Positions 1-7,565 of a stretch of 11,970 nucleotides of DNA are shown here, piece after piece. Source of the stretch: JBPCPM01 sp050999155 (GTDB lineage Bacteria; Actinomycetota; Thermoleophilia; Solirubrobacterales; 70-9); NCBI GenBank assembly GCA_050999155.1, contig JBPCPM010000081.1, positions 1 to 11,970 on the forward strand, in the 5' to 3' direction. Within the stretch, counting starts at the first letter, position 1, and each line of letters begins with the position of its first letter. Below the pieces are notes generated by a model. That model was not told the DNA's origin and made no database searches. It worked only from the letters and a program-made list of their open reading frames with translations. Made by a program: the position numbers and the translations under genes.

Positions 1-1152
1 CACCAGCGCCGGGATCCCGGTTCCCGCGATCCGCCATGCCCCCTCTTCCTCCTCAGACACGGCGAAGCCGCTGGTCGGAGGCGGACGGTAGACGCGGTGC
101 TCGACGGTGAACTCGGCGGCCGGGTCATCCCCAGGGGCGGACACAGGCCCCGGGCGCTCAGCCTCCTCCGCGCTCCAGCGCTCCAGCAGGGCGGCGCGCA
201 GGTCCTCCAGCCCGGCCCCGGTGGCGGCCGAGACGGCCACGACGGGCGTGGGAGCATGCCGCTCCCGCCAGGCGGCCAGCTCGGCCAGCCAGGCGTCGTC
301 GGGGACGAGATCGCGCTTGCTGAGGACGATCAGCTCGGGCAGCTGCTCGAGGCCCGCGCCGTAGGCGGCGAGCTCGGCGCGGATCGCGGCGTGGTTGTCG
401 GCCGGGGTGCCCTCGGTCGGCTCGAGCTCAATCACGTGGGCCAGCAGCCGGCAGCGCTCGACGTGGGCGAGGAACTCGTGGCCCAGCCCGGCGCCGTCGG
501 CCGCCCCTTCGATCAGGCCAGGGATGTCGGCGAGCACGAGCTGTCCCCCGCCGCTGTCGAGCGTCCCGAGGACCGGCTCGATGGTGGTGAACGGGTAGGC
601 CCCGACCTTGGGTGCGGCCCGGGTCAGGCGGCCCAGCAGCGAGGACTTGCCGGCGTTGGGCTTGCCGATCAGCCCCGCGTCGGCGAGCAGCTTGAGGTGC
701 AGCTCGATCCACCCCTCCTGCCCGCCCAGGCCACGCTCGGCGAACCGGGGTGCCTGCCGGGTCGAGGTGGTAAAGCGCTGGTTGCCTCGCCCGCCCGATC
801 CACCGCGGGCGACCACGACCTGCTGCCCCGGCACCGTGAGGTCGGCGGCGACTCCCTCGACCGAGGTGGCCTGGGTACCGGCCGGCACCAGGATGAGCGC
901 ATCGTCGCCCCGCGCCCCATGCTTCTGCGAGCCCTGTCCGTGCGCCCCCCGCTCGGCCCGGTGGTGCACGGTGCGCCGCAGGTGCGAGAGATCACGCTTG
1001 GAGGAGCTGCACTCCAGCACCACGTCCCCCCCACGCCCGCCGTCCCCCCCGTCAGGCCCGCCCCGCGGCACGTGCGCCTCCCGGCGAAAGCTCATCTCCC
1101 CGTTGCCGCCACCGCCGGCCTGCACATAGATCTTTGCGCGATCCTGAAACAC
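1..1152 (-). CDS. obg: Obg/CgtA-family GTPase (C-terminus cut by window edge)
   Basis: Obg is an essential GTPase that binds the 50S subunit during late ribosome assembly and is linked to stress and ppGpp responses. The window shows 384 residues with no stop. Residues 1-158 are the glycine-rich Obg fold, including the conserved stretch VPRGGPDGGDGGRGGDV at about 28-44. The G domain follows: G1 GKPNAGKSS (163-171), switch I YPFTT (186-190), G3 DIPGLIEGA (209-217), G4 region SKRD (278-281) and G5 SAATG (308-312). After an acidic linker, residues from about 347 look like the start of the Obg C-terminal (OCT) domain. The start is GTG at 1152-1150, giving an N-terminus V/M-FQDRAKIYVQAGGGGNG, as is usual for the family; two nearby ATGs upstream are out of frame. 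G4 has Ser where most members have Asn or Thr. It is the last gene seen in the rne-rplU-rpmA-obg block. Confidence 0.97.
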   Translation of the reverse strand, partial: MFQDRAKIYVQAGGGGNGEMSFRREAHVPRGGPDGGDGGRGGDVVLECSSSKRDLSHLRRTVHHRAERGAHGQGSQKHGARGDDALILVPAGTQATSVEGVAADLTVPGQQVVVARGGSGGRGNQRFTTSTRQAPRFAERGLGGQEGWIELHLKLLADAGLIGKPNAGKSSLLGRLTRAAPKVGAYPFTTIEPVLGTLDSGGGQLVLADIPGLIEGAADGAGLGHEFLAHVERCRLLAHVIELEPTEGTPADNHAAIRAELAAYGAGLEQLPELIVLSKRDLVPDDAWLAELAAWRERHAPTPVVAVSAATGAGLEDLRAALLERWSAEEAERPGPVSAPGDDPAAEFTVEHRVYRPPPTSGFAVSEEEEGAWRIAGTGIPALV

Positions 1153-1174
1153 CCACGCATCATGCCGAGCGAGG

Positions 1175-1294
1175 CCGAACCCTGCGAACCACCCCCCATA
1201 GCGACGAGTTTGTCGCGTTCGCCCGCCCCGGAGGACCGTCCGGCGCCCGAACCCTGCGAAACGCCCCCTATTGCGGGCACTTCGTTGGGTTCGG
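1175..1294. repeat. Two diverged copies of a ~50-bp imperfect palindromic repeat
   Basis: The 157-base spacer between the rpmA stop and the obg start contains two direct copies, 1175-1224 and 1247-1296, spaced 72 bases apart and matching at 38 of 50 positions. Both begin with the same 14 bases, ccgaaccctgcgaa. In the second copy those 14 bases (1247-1260) face ttcgttgggttcgg at 1281-1294, which is complementary at 12 of 14 positions: an 8-bp and a 4-bp stem separated by a 2x2 internal loop, with a 20-base terminal loop. The first copy has the same layout, but its arms have decayed to 9 of 14 matches. This resembles a dispersed REP-like or extragenic palindromic element. Neither hairpin is followed by a T-tract on the coding strand, so an intrinsic terminator is unlikely. 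Confidence 0.7.
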
Positions 1295-1309
1295 CCCCGG
1301 GCCCCCCTG

Positions 1310-1564
1310 CTACTGCTCTGCTACGACCGAGATGATGCGACCGCGGTGGCCACTCGCGAACTGCACCTTGCCCGCGGCGCGGGCGTAGATCGTGTCGTCG
1401 CGGCCGATGCCGGTGCCGGTGCCGGGCTTGAAGCGGGTGCCACGCTGGCGGACGATGATCTCGCCGCCGGTGACCTGCTCGCCGGCGAACACCTTGACGC
1501 CCAGGTACTGGGGGTTGGAGTCGCGGCCGTTGCGGCTGGAACCGAGTCCCTTCTTGTGGGCCAT
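1310..1564 (-). CDS. rpmA: 50S ribosomal protein L27
   Basis: This 84-residue protein is bacterial L27 (bL27), which lies near the peptidyl-transferase centre and helps position tRNA at the P site. The N-terminus MAHKKGLGSSRNGRDSNPQ is the family signature and starts directly at MAHKKG, with no cleavable extension of the kind found in Firmicutes. The core YLGVKVFAGEQVTGGEIIVRQRGTR-type sequence (about 20-43) and the GxG-rich segment at about 48-54 (GTGTGIG) also match the family. The ATG at 1564-1562 overlaps the rplU stop by one base (TGATG), so translation is probably coupled. A purine-rich GAAGGA sequence just inside the 3' end of rplU can serve as the ribosome binding site. Length is normal for L27. 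Confidence 0.98.
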   Translation of the reverse strand: MAHKKGLGSSRNGRDSNPQYLGVKVFAGEQVTGGEIIVRQRGTRFKPGTGTGIGRDDTIYARAAGKVQFASGHRGRIISVVAEQ

Positions 1565-1908
1565 CAGGCGTCGTCCTTCTTCTTCGTGGGCTTGCGGGAG
1601 AGCTTCTTGACCTCCGAGACCTCAAGGCGGGTCTGCTCGGAACGATGCCCCTGATGCCGCCGGTAACCCTTTTTTGCCTTGAACTTGACCACGCGGATCT
1701 TGGGCCCGCGGACCTGGCCGCGGATCACGGCCTCGACCTTGACCTTCTCCAGCTCCGAGGCGTCGACGACGACCTCGTCGTCGGAGCGGAACATCACCGG
1801 GTCGAGCAGGACCTTGTCGCCCTCCTCGCCGGAGATGCGGTCGACGAACAGGGTCGTACCCGGTTCGACCTTGTACTGCCTGCTTCCGCTCTTGATGACC
1901 GCGTACAT
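1564..1908 (-). CDS. rplU: 50S ribosomal protein L21
   Basis: This is bL21, a 114-residue 23S rRNA-binding protein of the large subunit, with family-typical start MYAVIKSGSRQYKV. The middle contains GDKVLLDPVMF (about 30-40), and the conserved rRNA-binding region is KIRVVKFKAKKGYRRHQGHR (about 70-89). The C-terminus is Lys-rich (KKLSRKPTKKKDD), slightly longer than the 103-residue E. coli protein. The ATG lies 20 bases downstream of the RNase E/G stop, and AAGGA lies about 8 bases ahead of it. There is no room for an independent ribosomal-protein leader, so expression probably comes from the upstream transcript, possibly trimmed by the RNase itself (inference). Confidence 0.98.
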   Translation of the reverse strand: MYAVIKSGSRQYKVEPGTTLFVDRISGEEGDKVLLDPVMFRSDDEVVVDASELEKVKVEAVIRGQVRGPKIRVVKFKAKKGYRRHQGHRSEQTRLEVSEVKKLSRKPTKKKDDA

Positions 1909-1928
1909 GGAGAGTCCTTGGAGGAGGT

Positions 1929-3803
1929 TCAGTCGGTGGAGTCAGCGCCGGAGCCCTTGGTGGCGGGAGAGCGGCGTCGGCCGCCCCGCCGGCCTCGGCG
2001 GCGCGTGGAGGTCGAGGATTGTACCTCCTGCTCGTCTTCTGACGGGGCCGGGGGTGCGTCGACCAACACGGCCTCGGCTTCCGAGCGGCTGACGCGCTCG
2101 ATGCGCACCAGCCGCTGCTGGCCCACCGCGTCGGCGGCCTCGGCCACGGCGACGATGTAGCCGTCGACCTTGGCGATCGCCCCCGTCGGGTCGTACATGT
2201 GCGGCTCCTCGATGGAGACCAGCACCTCGTCGCCCTCGCGGAACGGCAGCGCGCGCTCGGTGATCTCCGACATGGAGCCGGAATCGACGACGTCGAACGT
2301 GTCGATGTGCAACGCCACCCCACCTTCGAACTGGAAGTGCTTGCCCGTCTGTTCCTCGAGCTCGGGCAGGCCGTACTCCGGGTCCACCAGGTGCGCGGCC
2401 ACCCGGGGGTGGCAGCGGATCAGGTAGGCGTCGGGATCGGGGTCCTTGCGGATCACGTCACCCAGGCGGCGGACGATGTCGATGGCCACGGTCTCAGCGG
2501 ACTTGACAACGGCGTCACCACCGCAGGTCGGGCAGCCCTCGGTGAGGATCTCGCGCACGCCCTCGGTGACGTTCTGGCGGGTCATCTCGACCAGGCCCAG
2601 CGGGGAGATCTCCACCACGTAGGTCTTGGTCTGGTCTTCCTCCAGGGCGGCGCGCAGCGTCTTGAGCACCTCGTCGCGGTTGCGGGCCCGGGCCATGTCG
2701 ATGAAGTCGATGACGATGATCCCGCCGATGTCGCGCAGCTTGAGCTGACGGACGACCTCGGAGGCCGCCTCGACGTTGACCTTGGTGATCGTGTCCTCCA
2801 GGCGGCCCGCGCCCCGGCCGGTGAAGCTGCCGGTGTTGATGTCGATCACCGTCAACGCCTCGGCGTAGTCGATGATCAGATAGCCGCCCGAGGGCAGGTC
2901 GACCCGGCGCGACAGCGTCGACTCGATCGCCTCGTCGACGCCCCACTGCTCGAACAGCGGCTCCTTGCCGTCGTGGGCCTCCACGTGGTCGACGAGCTCC
3001 GGCGCGGTGCGCTGGAAGAAGCTCACGACGCGCTGCAGCTGCTTGTCGTCGTCGATGATCGCCCGGTCGAACTCCTCCAGGAACACGTCGCGCACCACGC
3101 GCACGGCCAGGTCGGCCTCCTGGAAGATCATGGCCGGCGCCTGCGCGGGCTCGGCTCGGCGGCTGAGGATCTCCTCAAGCTTGTACAGGTAGCCGATCTC
3201 ACGCTCGAGATCCTCCTGCTGGGCGCCGTGGGCGGCGGTACGGACGATCAGCCCTCCGCGCTCGGTCTCGACCTTGTCGGCCAGCTTGCGCAGGCGCTTG
3301 CGCTCCTTGTCGCCCAAGCGGCGGCTGACGCCGATGCCCGCGCCCGAGGGCATGAACACCAGGTAGCGGGCCGGAATCGACAGCTGCATGGTCAGCCGGG
3401 CGCCCTTGGTCTTCAGCGGATCCTTGATGACCTGGACCACGAGCTCTTGGCCGGGCTTGATCAGCTCGTCGATCCGGCGGCCCTGGCCGCGGCCGCGCTT
3501 GGGCACGGGCTTGCCGTCAGCGGTGACGATCTCGTCGACGTGCAAGAAGCCGTTGCGGTCGAGGCCGATGTCGACGAAGGCGGCCTCCAAGCCGGGCAGG
3601 ACGTTGTCCACGCGGCCCTTGTAGATGTTGCCGACGATCGAGCGGTAGCTGGAGCGCTCCACGTAGATCTCGGAGACCTTCCAGTCCCCCTTGCCCTTGG
3701 CTTGACGTCCTTTGGCCTGCAGGCGGGCGGGCGTGCCCTCGGCCTCCAGGACGGCGACGCGCGTCTCGGCGCGGTCGACGGTCACGAGAATGGATTTCTT
3801 CAT
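1929..3803 (-). CDS. rne: Ribonuclease E/G family endoribonuclease with C-terminal TRAM-like domain
   Basis: This 624-residue protein is a 5'-end-dependent single-strand endoribonuclease for mRNA decay and rRNA/tRNA processing. An S1 RNA-binding domain (about 50-140, with GNIYKGRVDNVLPGLEAAFVDIG at its core) carries a basic insertion near 98-112 (KRGRGQGRR). The RNase H-like and 5'-sensor regions follow. The metal-binding aspartates are D321 (VIDIN) and D366 (VIDFIDM), corresponding to D303 and D346 of E. coli RNase E. The Zn-link CPTCGG (C424, C427) mediates dimerisation in the family. Residues about 516-582 look like a TRAM beta-barrel, and the tail has an Arg-rich patch (TRRRGRRGGRRR, about 600-611). 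It lacks both the long disordered N-terminus of mycobacterial/streptomycete RNase E and the E. coli scaffold arm. ATG 3803 (MKKSILVTVD) is preferred over an in-frame upstream codon at 3857 because it matches the family start and has AGGTGG about 10 bases upstream. Confidence 0.95.
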   Translation of the reverse strand: MKKSILVTVDRAETRVAVLEAEGTPARLQAKGRQAKGKGDWKVSEIYVERSSYRSIVGNIYKGRVDNVLPGLEAAFVDIGLDRNGFLHVDEIVTADGKPVPKRGRGQGRRIDELIKPGQELVVQVIKDPLKTKGARLTMQLSIPARYLVFMPSGAGIGVSRRLGDKERKRLRKLADKVETERGGLIVRTAAHGAQQEDLEREIGYLYKLEEILSRRAEPAQAPAMIFQEADLAVRVVRDVFLEEFDRAIIDDDKQLQRVVSFFQRTAPELVDHVEAHDGKEPLFEQWGVDEAIESTLSRRVDLPSGGYLIIDYAEALTVIDINTGSFTGRGAGRLEDTITKVNVEAASEVVRQLKLRDIGGIIVIDFIDMARARNRDEVLKTLRAALEEDQTKTYVVEISPLGLVEMTRQNVTEGVREILTEGCPTCGGDAVVKSAETVAIDIVRRLGDVIRKDPDPDAYLIRCHPRVAAHLVDPEYGLPELEEQTGKHFQFEGGVALHIDTFDVVDSGSMSEITERALPFREGDEVLVSIEEPHMYDPTGAIAKVDGYIVAVAEAADAVGQQRLVRIERVSRSEAEAVLVDAPPAPSEDEQEVQSSTSTRRRGRRGGRRRSPATKGSGADSTD

Positions 3804-3864
3804 GGTGAGGGCCACCTCGGGGCCCGTTTGGGCGCAGGCCGAAGCGCGACCGCGCACGCGGGCA

Positions 3865-3880
3865 GCTGCCGGTCGGCAGC
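3865..3880 (-). other. Hairpin in the rodA-rne spacer
   Basis: The 114-base spacer between the rodA stop and the rne ATG holds a perfect 6-bp stem, GCTGCC/GGCAGC, with a GACC tetraloop on the coding strand. No T-run follows it, so it is not a standard intrinsic terminator. It would lie in the leader of the RNase E/G message or in the rodA-rne intercistronic region. Hairpins in the rne leader take part in autoregulation in E. coli, but any similar role here is only inference, and such stems arise easily in DNA this GC-rich. I see no clear promoter in the spacer. Confidence 0.4.
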
Positions 3881-3917
3881 GGTGCGGTGCGGATGTCGGC
3901 CCGGAGAGCTCAGGTGC

Positions 3918-5105
3918 TCAGAACGCCGGCTCCCTGCGCTTGGCAGCGAGCTGCGCCTGACCGTAGATGCTTTGCAGCACCCCTAAAGCGAGGAACGTCA
4001 CCAGTACCGATGTGCCCCCGTAGGACATCAGCGGCAAGGGGATGCCTGTGATCGGGGCGAGGCCGAGCGTCATGCCCACGTTGATGAACACCTGGAACAT
4101 CAACATGGCGACGATGCCTCCGGCAATCAGCGCCCCGTACAGGTTCTTGCTCAAGGTCAGGATCCGCAGCGCCCGCCAGATGAGCAGGGCGTAGAGGGAT
4201 AGGACAAGCGCGGCTCCGACGAAGCCATACCGTTCTCCGACGGCGGCGAAGATGAAGTCTGTTCGCCCCTCGGGAAGGAAGTCGAACCGCGACTGGGTTG
4301 CCTCGTCTCCGCGGCCGGTCTTGCGCCCGGAGCCGATGGCGATCTTGCTCTGATTGATCTGGTATCCCTGGCCTGCGGGATCGTCGCTGGGGCTGACGAA
4401 TCCGGTCAGGCGGGAAGTCTGGTAGTCGTGCAGCACTGGCGTGCCGAGGGCCGGGGCGATCACGATCACGCCGATAACGGCCACGGTGGAGAGCGCGCCG
4501 AGCGCCGCGAAGTGGGTCCAGCGAACGCCGCCGACGAACAGCACGGTGGCGGTGATGACCCCGTAGACCATCGAGGTCCCCAGGTCGGGCTGGATCAGCA
4601 CGAAACCGGCCGGGATCAGGCCGATCAGCAGCAGCCGCGCGGTGCGCTGGGCTTCGGAGACGCGCCAGGAGCGGTCGATGACGAAGGCCGACAGGACAAC
4701 GATCAGCAGCAGCTTGCCCAGCTCCGACGGCTGCAGCTGGAAGAAGCCGATGTCGATCCAGCGGCGGGAGCCGCGCGCAGCGAAGCCGAGGACCAACACC
4801 GAGGCGATCGAGATCAGCATCACCGCGTAGACGCCGACCCGGAGCTCGCGCAGCCGCGAGTAGTCGAAGCGCGCGACGCCGAACATCAGCAGCAGCCCGA
4901 TGCCCGCGTAGGTGGCCTGGCGGACCACGAAATACGCGGGGTCGCCGCCCAGGTCGTCGCGGGTTACGAACGCGAGCACGAACAGGCTGCAGCCCATCAG
5001 CCCGACGGCGCCGAGGACCAACAGCCAGTCGATCCGTTGCAGCACGCCTGCCGCGAGCCGCCGGGGCTCGTGGTCGCGAAACGGCTGTGGGGCGGCGCGC
5101 ATCAT
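3918..5105 (-). CDS. rodA: SEDS-family peptidoglycan glycosyltransferase RodA
   Basis: RodA polymerises lipid II into glycan strands in the plasma membrane and works as a pair with the transpeptidase PBP2 encoded just upstream. Numbered from the ATG at 5105 (395 residues), the protein has about ten hydrophobic segments. Conserved SEDS motifs include RWIDIGFFQLQPSELGK (about 115-131, with E128 and K131), IQPDLGTS (171-178), and FLPEGRTDFIFA (277-288), whose D283 corresponds to the essential catalytic Asp (D262 in E. coli). PLPLMSYGGTS (about 356-366) is near the C-terminus. The start region reads GTG-ATG-ATG (5108, 5105, 5102). The 5105 ATG overlaps the mrdA stop as TGATG, so coupled translation is the best guess; the other starts change only one residue. 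FtsW is the main alternative, but the PBP2/MreBCD context favours RodA. Confidence 0.95.
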   Translation of the reverse strand: MMRAAPQPFRDHEPRRLAAGVLQRIDWLLVLGAVGLMGCSLFVLAFVTRDDLGGDPAYFVVRQATYAGIGLLLMFGVARFDYSRLRELRVGVYAVMLISIASVLVLGFAARGSRRWIDIGFFQLQPSELGKLLLIVVLSAFVIDRSWRVSEAQRTARLLLIGLIPAGFVLIQPDLGTSMVYGVITATVLFVGGVRWTHFAALGALSTVAVIGVIVIAPALGTPVLHDYQTSRLTGFVSPSDDPAGQGYQINQSKIAIGSGRKTGRGDEATQSRFDFLPEGRTDFIFAAVGERYGFVGAALVLSLYALLIWRALRILTLSKNLYGALIAGGIVAMLMFQVFINVGMTLGLAPITGIPLPLMSYGGTSVLVTFLALGVLQSIYGQAQLAAKRREPAF

Positions 5106-6994
5106 CACTCTGCCGTCGTGGAACCGCTCGGCGCCGGGGACTCCAGCTTCGAGAGGTTCACATCGAAGTACGCGGCCAGCATACGCCGCACGGCGGGTGC
5201 CGCGGAATCCGCGCCGAACCCGCCGCCCTCGACCGTGAAGGCCACCACGATCTCAGGATCCTTGTAGGGAGCGGCGGCGACGTACCAGGACTGGTCGCCC
5301 TTGGGTGTCTCGGCCGTACCCGTCTTGCCCGCGATCGGGAAGGGCCAGTTGCCGAACAGGCCGTAGGAGGTGCCGCCGGGGGACATCGCCGCCGCCCGCA
5401 ACCCCTCCTTGACCGCGCGCAGGTTGTCCTCGGAGATCTTCAGCCGCCGCCGGGCGCGGGGCTTGATCTCCTGGATCGGCCGTCCGCCGGGCTCCTCGAC
5501 GCGCAACCCGAGCTGCGGCGCCCGGACGACGCCCCTGTTGAAGATCGCCGAGTAGGCGACGGCCATCTGCAGCGGGTTGGCCTGCAGGTCGCCCTGGCCG
5601 ACGGCGAAGTTCATGTTGTCGCCGGCCGACCACGGTCGATCGGTGCCGCCGTCCTTGAACAGCTTGTCGCGCCAGGCGCGGTCGGGGACCAGGCCCGCCG
5701 ACTCGGCCGGCAGGTCGATGCCGGTGTTGCCGCCGAGGCTCAGCCGCCGTGCCCACTTCTGGATGCTGTTGCCGTTGCCCTTGCCGTTGGCCGAGAGGCC
5801 GAGCCGGTAGTAGTAGACGTCCGAGGATACGCGCAGGGCCTTGCGCAGATCGACCGTCCCGTTGGCCTGGCGCCCAGCGTTGATCCAGTCACGCCCACCG
5901 AACCGAAAGACACCCGGATCGTTGATGGTTGTCCCGGAGGTGATCAGGCCCTCCTGGAGGCCGGCGATGGAGCTGATCGCCTTGAACGTCGAGCCGGTCG
6001 GGTAGGCGGCCTGGGTGGCGCGGTTGGTGATCGGCGCGCCATTGGCCTCGGAGACGAGGCTCTTGTACGTCTTCTGGGTGAGGCGGCGGGTGTAGATCTT
6101 CGGGTTGTAGGCCGGGCCCGAGCCGAGCGCGAGGACCTCGCCGTTCTTGGGGTTCATGGCTACGAAGCCGCCGGGCTTGCCGAAGCCGGCCAGGGCCTTC
6201 TCCCCCGCCCGCTGGGTCTTGAGGTCGAGGGTGAGCCGCAGGTTGTCGCCCGGCTCGGCCTCGCGGGAGCGCAGCTCGCCCTTGGCCTGGCCGTTGGCGT
6301 CGACCTGGACCCGGGTGGCGCCGTTGCGCCCGCGGAGGAACCTGTCGTAGGTGAGCTCGATCCCGGCCTGGCCGATCGTGTCGCCCTGCTCGCGATCACG
6401 GTTGCGGCGCTTTTTGAGCTGGTCGGGGTTGATCTCTCCTACGTGGCCGAGCGTGTGGGCGGCCGTCGTGCCCCGTGGGTAGCGGCGCAGGAACACGCGC
6501 GCGACCTCGACGCCGGGGAACAGGCGCTGGTTTTCCTGCAGGTAGTAGACGGTCTCGCGCTTGACGTCGTGGCGCAGCGTGACCGGGCTGAAGGGCAGCT
6601 CGGCGAGCTGCTCTTTGATCTCGCGCTCGATCCGCTTGGGCGACATGTCGATGGTGCGGCCGAGGCGCCGCAAGACCCGTTCGCGCGACTCGGAGTTCTG
6701 GGGCAGGCGGTCGTTCTGCAGCTGCACGGCAAGGCCGGTGCGGTTGTCGACGAGCACCTGGCCGTTGCGGTCGAGGATCCGCCCGCGGGGGGCGTGGACC
6801 TTGATCTCGCGGACCCGGTTGTCGTTGGCCTCGGCGAGGAAGCGGTCGCCCGAGAGCACCTGCAGGTACCAGAGGCGGAAGAACACGACGGCGAACAGCA
6901 CGAGCGCCGCGACACCGAGGATCGTCACCCGCAATGCGAGCTGGGGCGTGACCGGCGGCCGGTTCTCGGACCCGTCGTTGGAGCGGTACATCAT
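5105..6994 (-). CDS. mrdA: Penicillin-binding protein 2 (class B, elongation transpeptidase)
   Basis: This 629-residue monofunctional DD-transpeptidase cross-links the glycan strands made by RodA during lateral wall growth. The N-terminus is a short cytoplasmic part and one membrane anchor (about 19-42). A pedestal/dimerisation domain begins with RVREIKVHAPRGRILDRNG (about 60-78). The penicillin-binding domain has all three active-site motifs: STFK with nucleophile S335 (YPTGSTFK, 331-338), SSD (390-392; the SxN position is Asp, as is common in PBP2), and KTGT (557-560). WSAGDNMNFAVGQGDLQANPLQMA (about 455-478) is also conserved in PBP2. Its ATG is 7 bases past the mreD stop (a second ATG follows at 6991), and its stop overlaps rodA, so the membrane complex is encoded in sequence. 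Confidence 0.96.
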   Translation of the reverse strand: MMYRSNDGSENRPPVTPQLALRVTILGVAALVLFAVVFFRLWYLQVLSGDRFLAEANDNRVREIKVHAPRGRILDRNGQVLVDNRTGLAVQLQNDRLPQNSESRERVLRRLGRTIDMSPKRIEREIKEQLAELPFSPVTLRHDVKRETVYYLQENQRLFPGVEVARVFLRRYPRGTTAAHTLGHVGEINPDQLKKRRNRDREQGDTIGQAGIELTYDRFLRGRNGATRVQVDANGQAKGELRSREAEPGDNLRLTLDLKTQRAGEKALAGFGKPGGFVAMNPKNGEVLALGSGPAYNPKIYTRRLTQKTYKSLVSEANGAPITNRATQAAYPTGSTFKAISSIAGLQEGLITSGTTINDPGVFRFGGRDWINAGRQANGTVDLRKALRVSSDVYYYRLGLSANGKGNGNSIQKWARRLSLGGNTGIDLPAESAGLVPDRAWRDKLFKDGGTDRPWSAGDNMNFAVGQGDLQANPLQMAVAYSAIFNRGVVRAPQLGLRVEEPGGRPIQEIKPRARRRLKISEDNLRAVKEGLRAAAMSPGGTSYGLFGNWPFPIAGKTGTAETPKGDQSWYVAAAPYKDPEIVVAFTVEGGGFGADSAAPAVRRMLAAYFDVNLSKLESPAPSGSTTAE

Positions 6995-7001
6995 CGGCCG
7001 C

Positions 7002-7565
7002 TCACCCCAGCCCCACCAGCGGGCGCGAGCGGTTGCGGCGTCCGCGCCGGGCGGGCACGTCGTCGATCAGCGCGGGGGCGACGAGGCGCCGGATCGCGAG
7101 GAACATGGGCACGGCGATGAAGACGTTGAGGATCGCCTTGACCACGAGGTCGCGGAGGATCAGCAGGCTGACGGGCGAGTCGACGCCCAGCATGAACTGC
7201 AGGACCGCGAACCCGGCGACGGCCAGGGCGGTCAGACCGCCGGCCACCAGGGGCGGGATCAGCGAGTTGGCCCGGATGTCGGTGGTCTCGCGGATCCGGC
7301 CGGCCAGGTAGCCCACCCCGATCAGCACGAGCGAGGACAAGCCGAGGATCTGGTAGGTCAGCAGGTCCACGACGAGTCCCAGGGCGAAGCCGCTGCCGGC
7401 GCCCAGCATGCTGCCCCCGAGCAGCCCGAGGCACACGACCACCACGGGAATGATGTCCGGCTGGGTTCCGGCGATCAGCAGCTCGGAGAAGAACGCGCGC
7501 TGCACCAGCACGGCCGTCAGGGCAACGAGGACGAGCCGAAGGATGATCCGGGGGGTGAGGATCAC
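7002..7565 (-). CDS. mreD: Rod shape-determining protein MreD
   Basis: MreD is the small integral membrane partner of MreC in the elongasome and helps tune the RodA-PBP2 pair. The 187-residue product is strongly hydrophobic, with five or six likely membrane segments (about 8-22, 36-52, 54-70, 76-90, 105-126, 137-158) and a basic cytoplasmic tail (PARRGRRNRSR). The GxxxGFxxGLxxDLL pattern around 55-69 is typical of MreD. Sequence alone is less diagnostic than for its neighbours because the family diverges quickly, but the position between mreC and mrdA is decisive. The GTG start at 7565 overlaps the mreC TGA as GTGA, a 4-base coupling overlap. Confidence 0.93.
   Translation of the reverse strand: MILTPRIILRLVLVALTAVLVQRAFFSELLIAGTQPDIIPVVVVCLGLLGGSMLGAGSGFALGLVVDLLTYQILGLSSLVLIGVGYLAGRIRETTDIRANSLIPPLVAGGLTALAVAGFAVLQFMLGVDSPVSLLILRDLVVKAILNVFIAVPMFLAIRRLVAPALIDDVPARRGRRNRSRPLVGLG

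Noticed and set aside
1175..1296. CRISPR array
   Set aside because: There are only two diverged repeat copies with internal symmetry and a 22-base gap, and no cas genes are in the window.
97..1335. Plus-strand open frame (412 codons) opposite obg and the repeat spacer
   Set aside because: Obg motifs are intact on the other strand, and the frame crosses the intergenic repeats, which no real gene would be expected to do.
2199..3986. Long plus-strand open frame (595 codons) opposite the RNase E/G gene
   Set aside because: Antisense shadow: the opposite strand encodes conserved S1, catalytic Asp and Zn-link motifs, while this frame is repetitive in D, L, V, H and G without any family signature.
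5087..7120. Long plus-strand open frame (677 codons) opposite mrdA
   Set aside because: It lies antisense to a PBP2 gene with all catalytic motifs. Its translation is low-complexity G/R/A/L/D/V sequence with no recognisable domain; long antisense frames are expected at this GC content.
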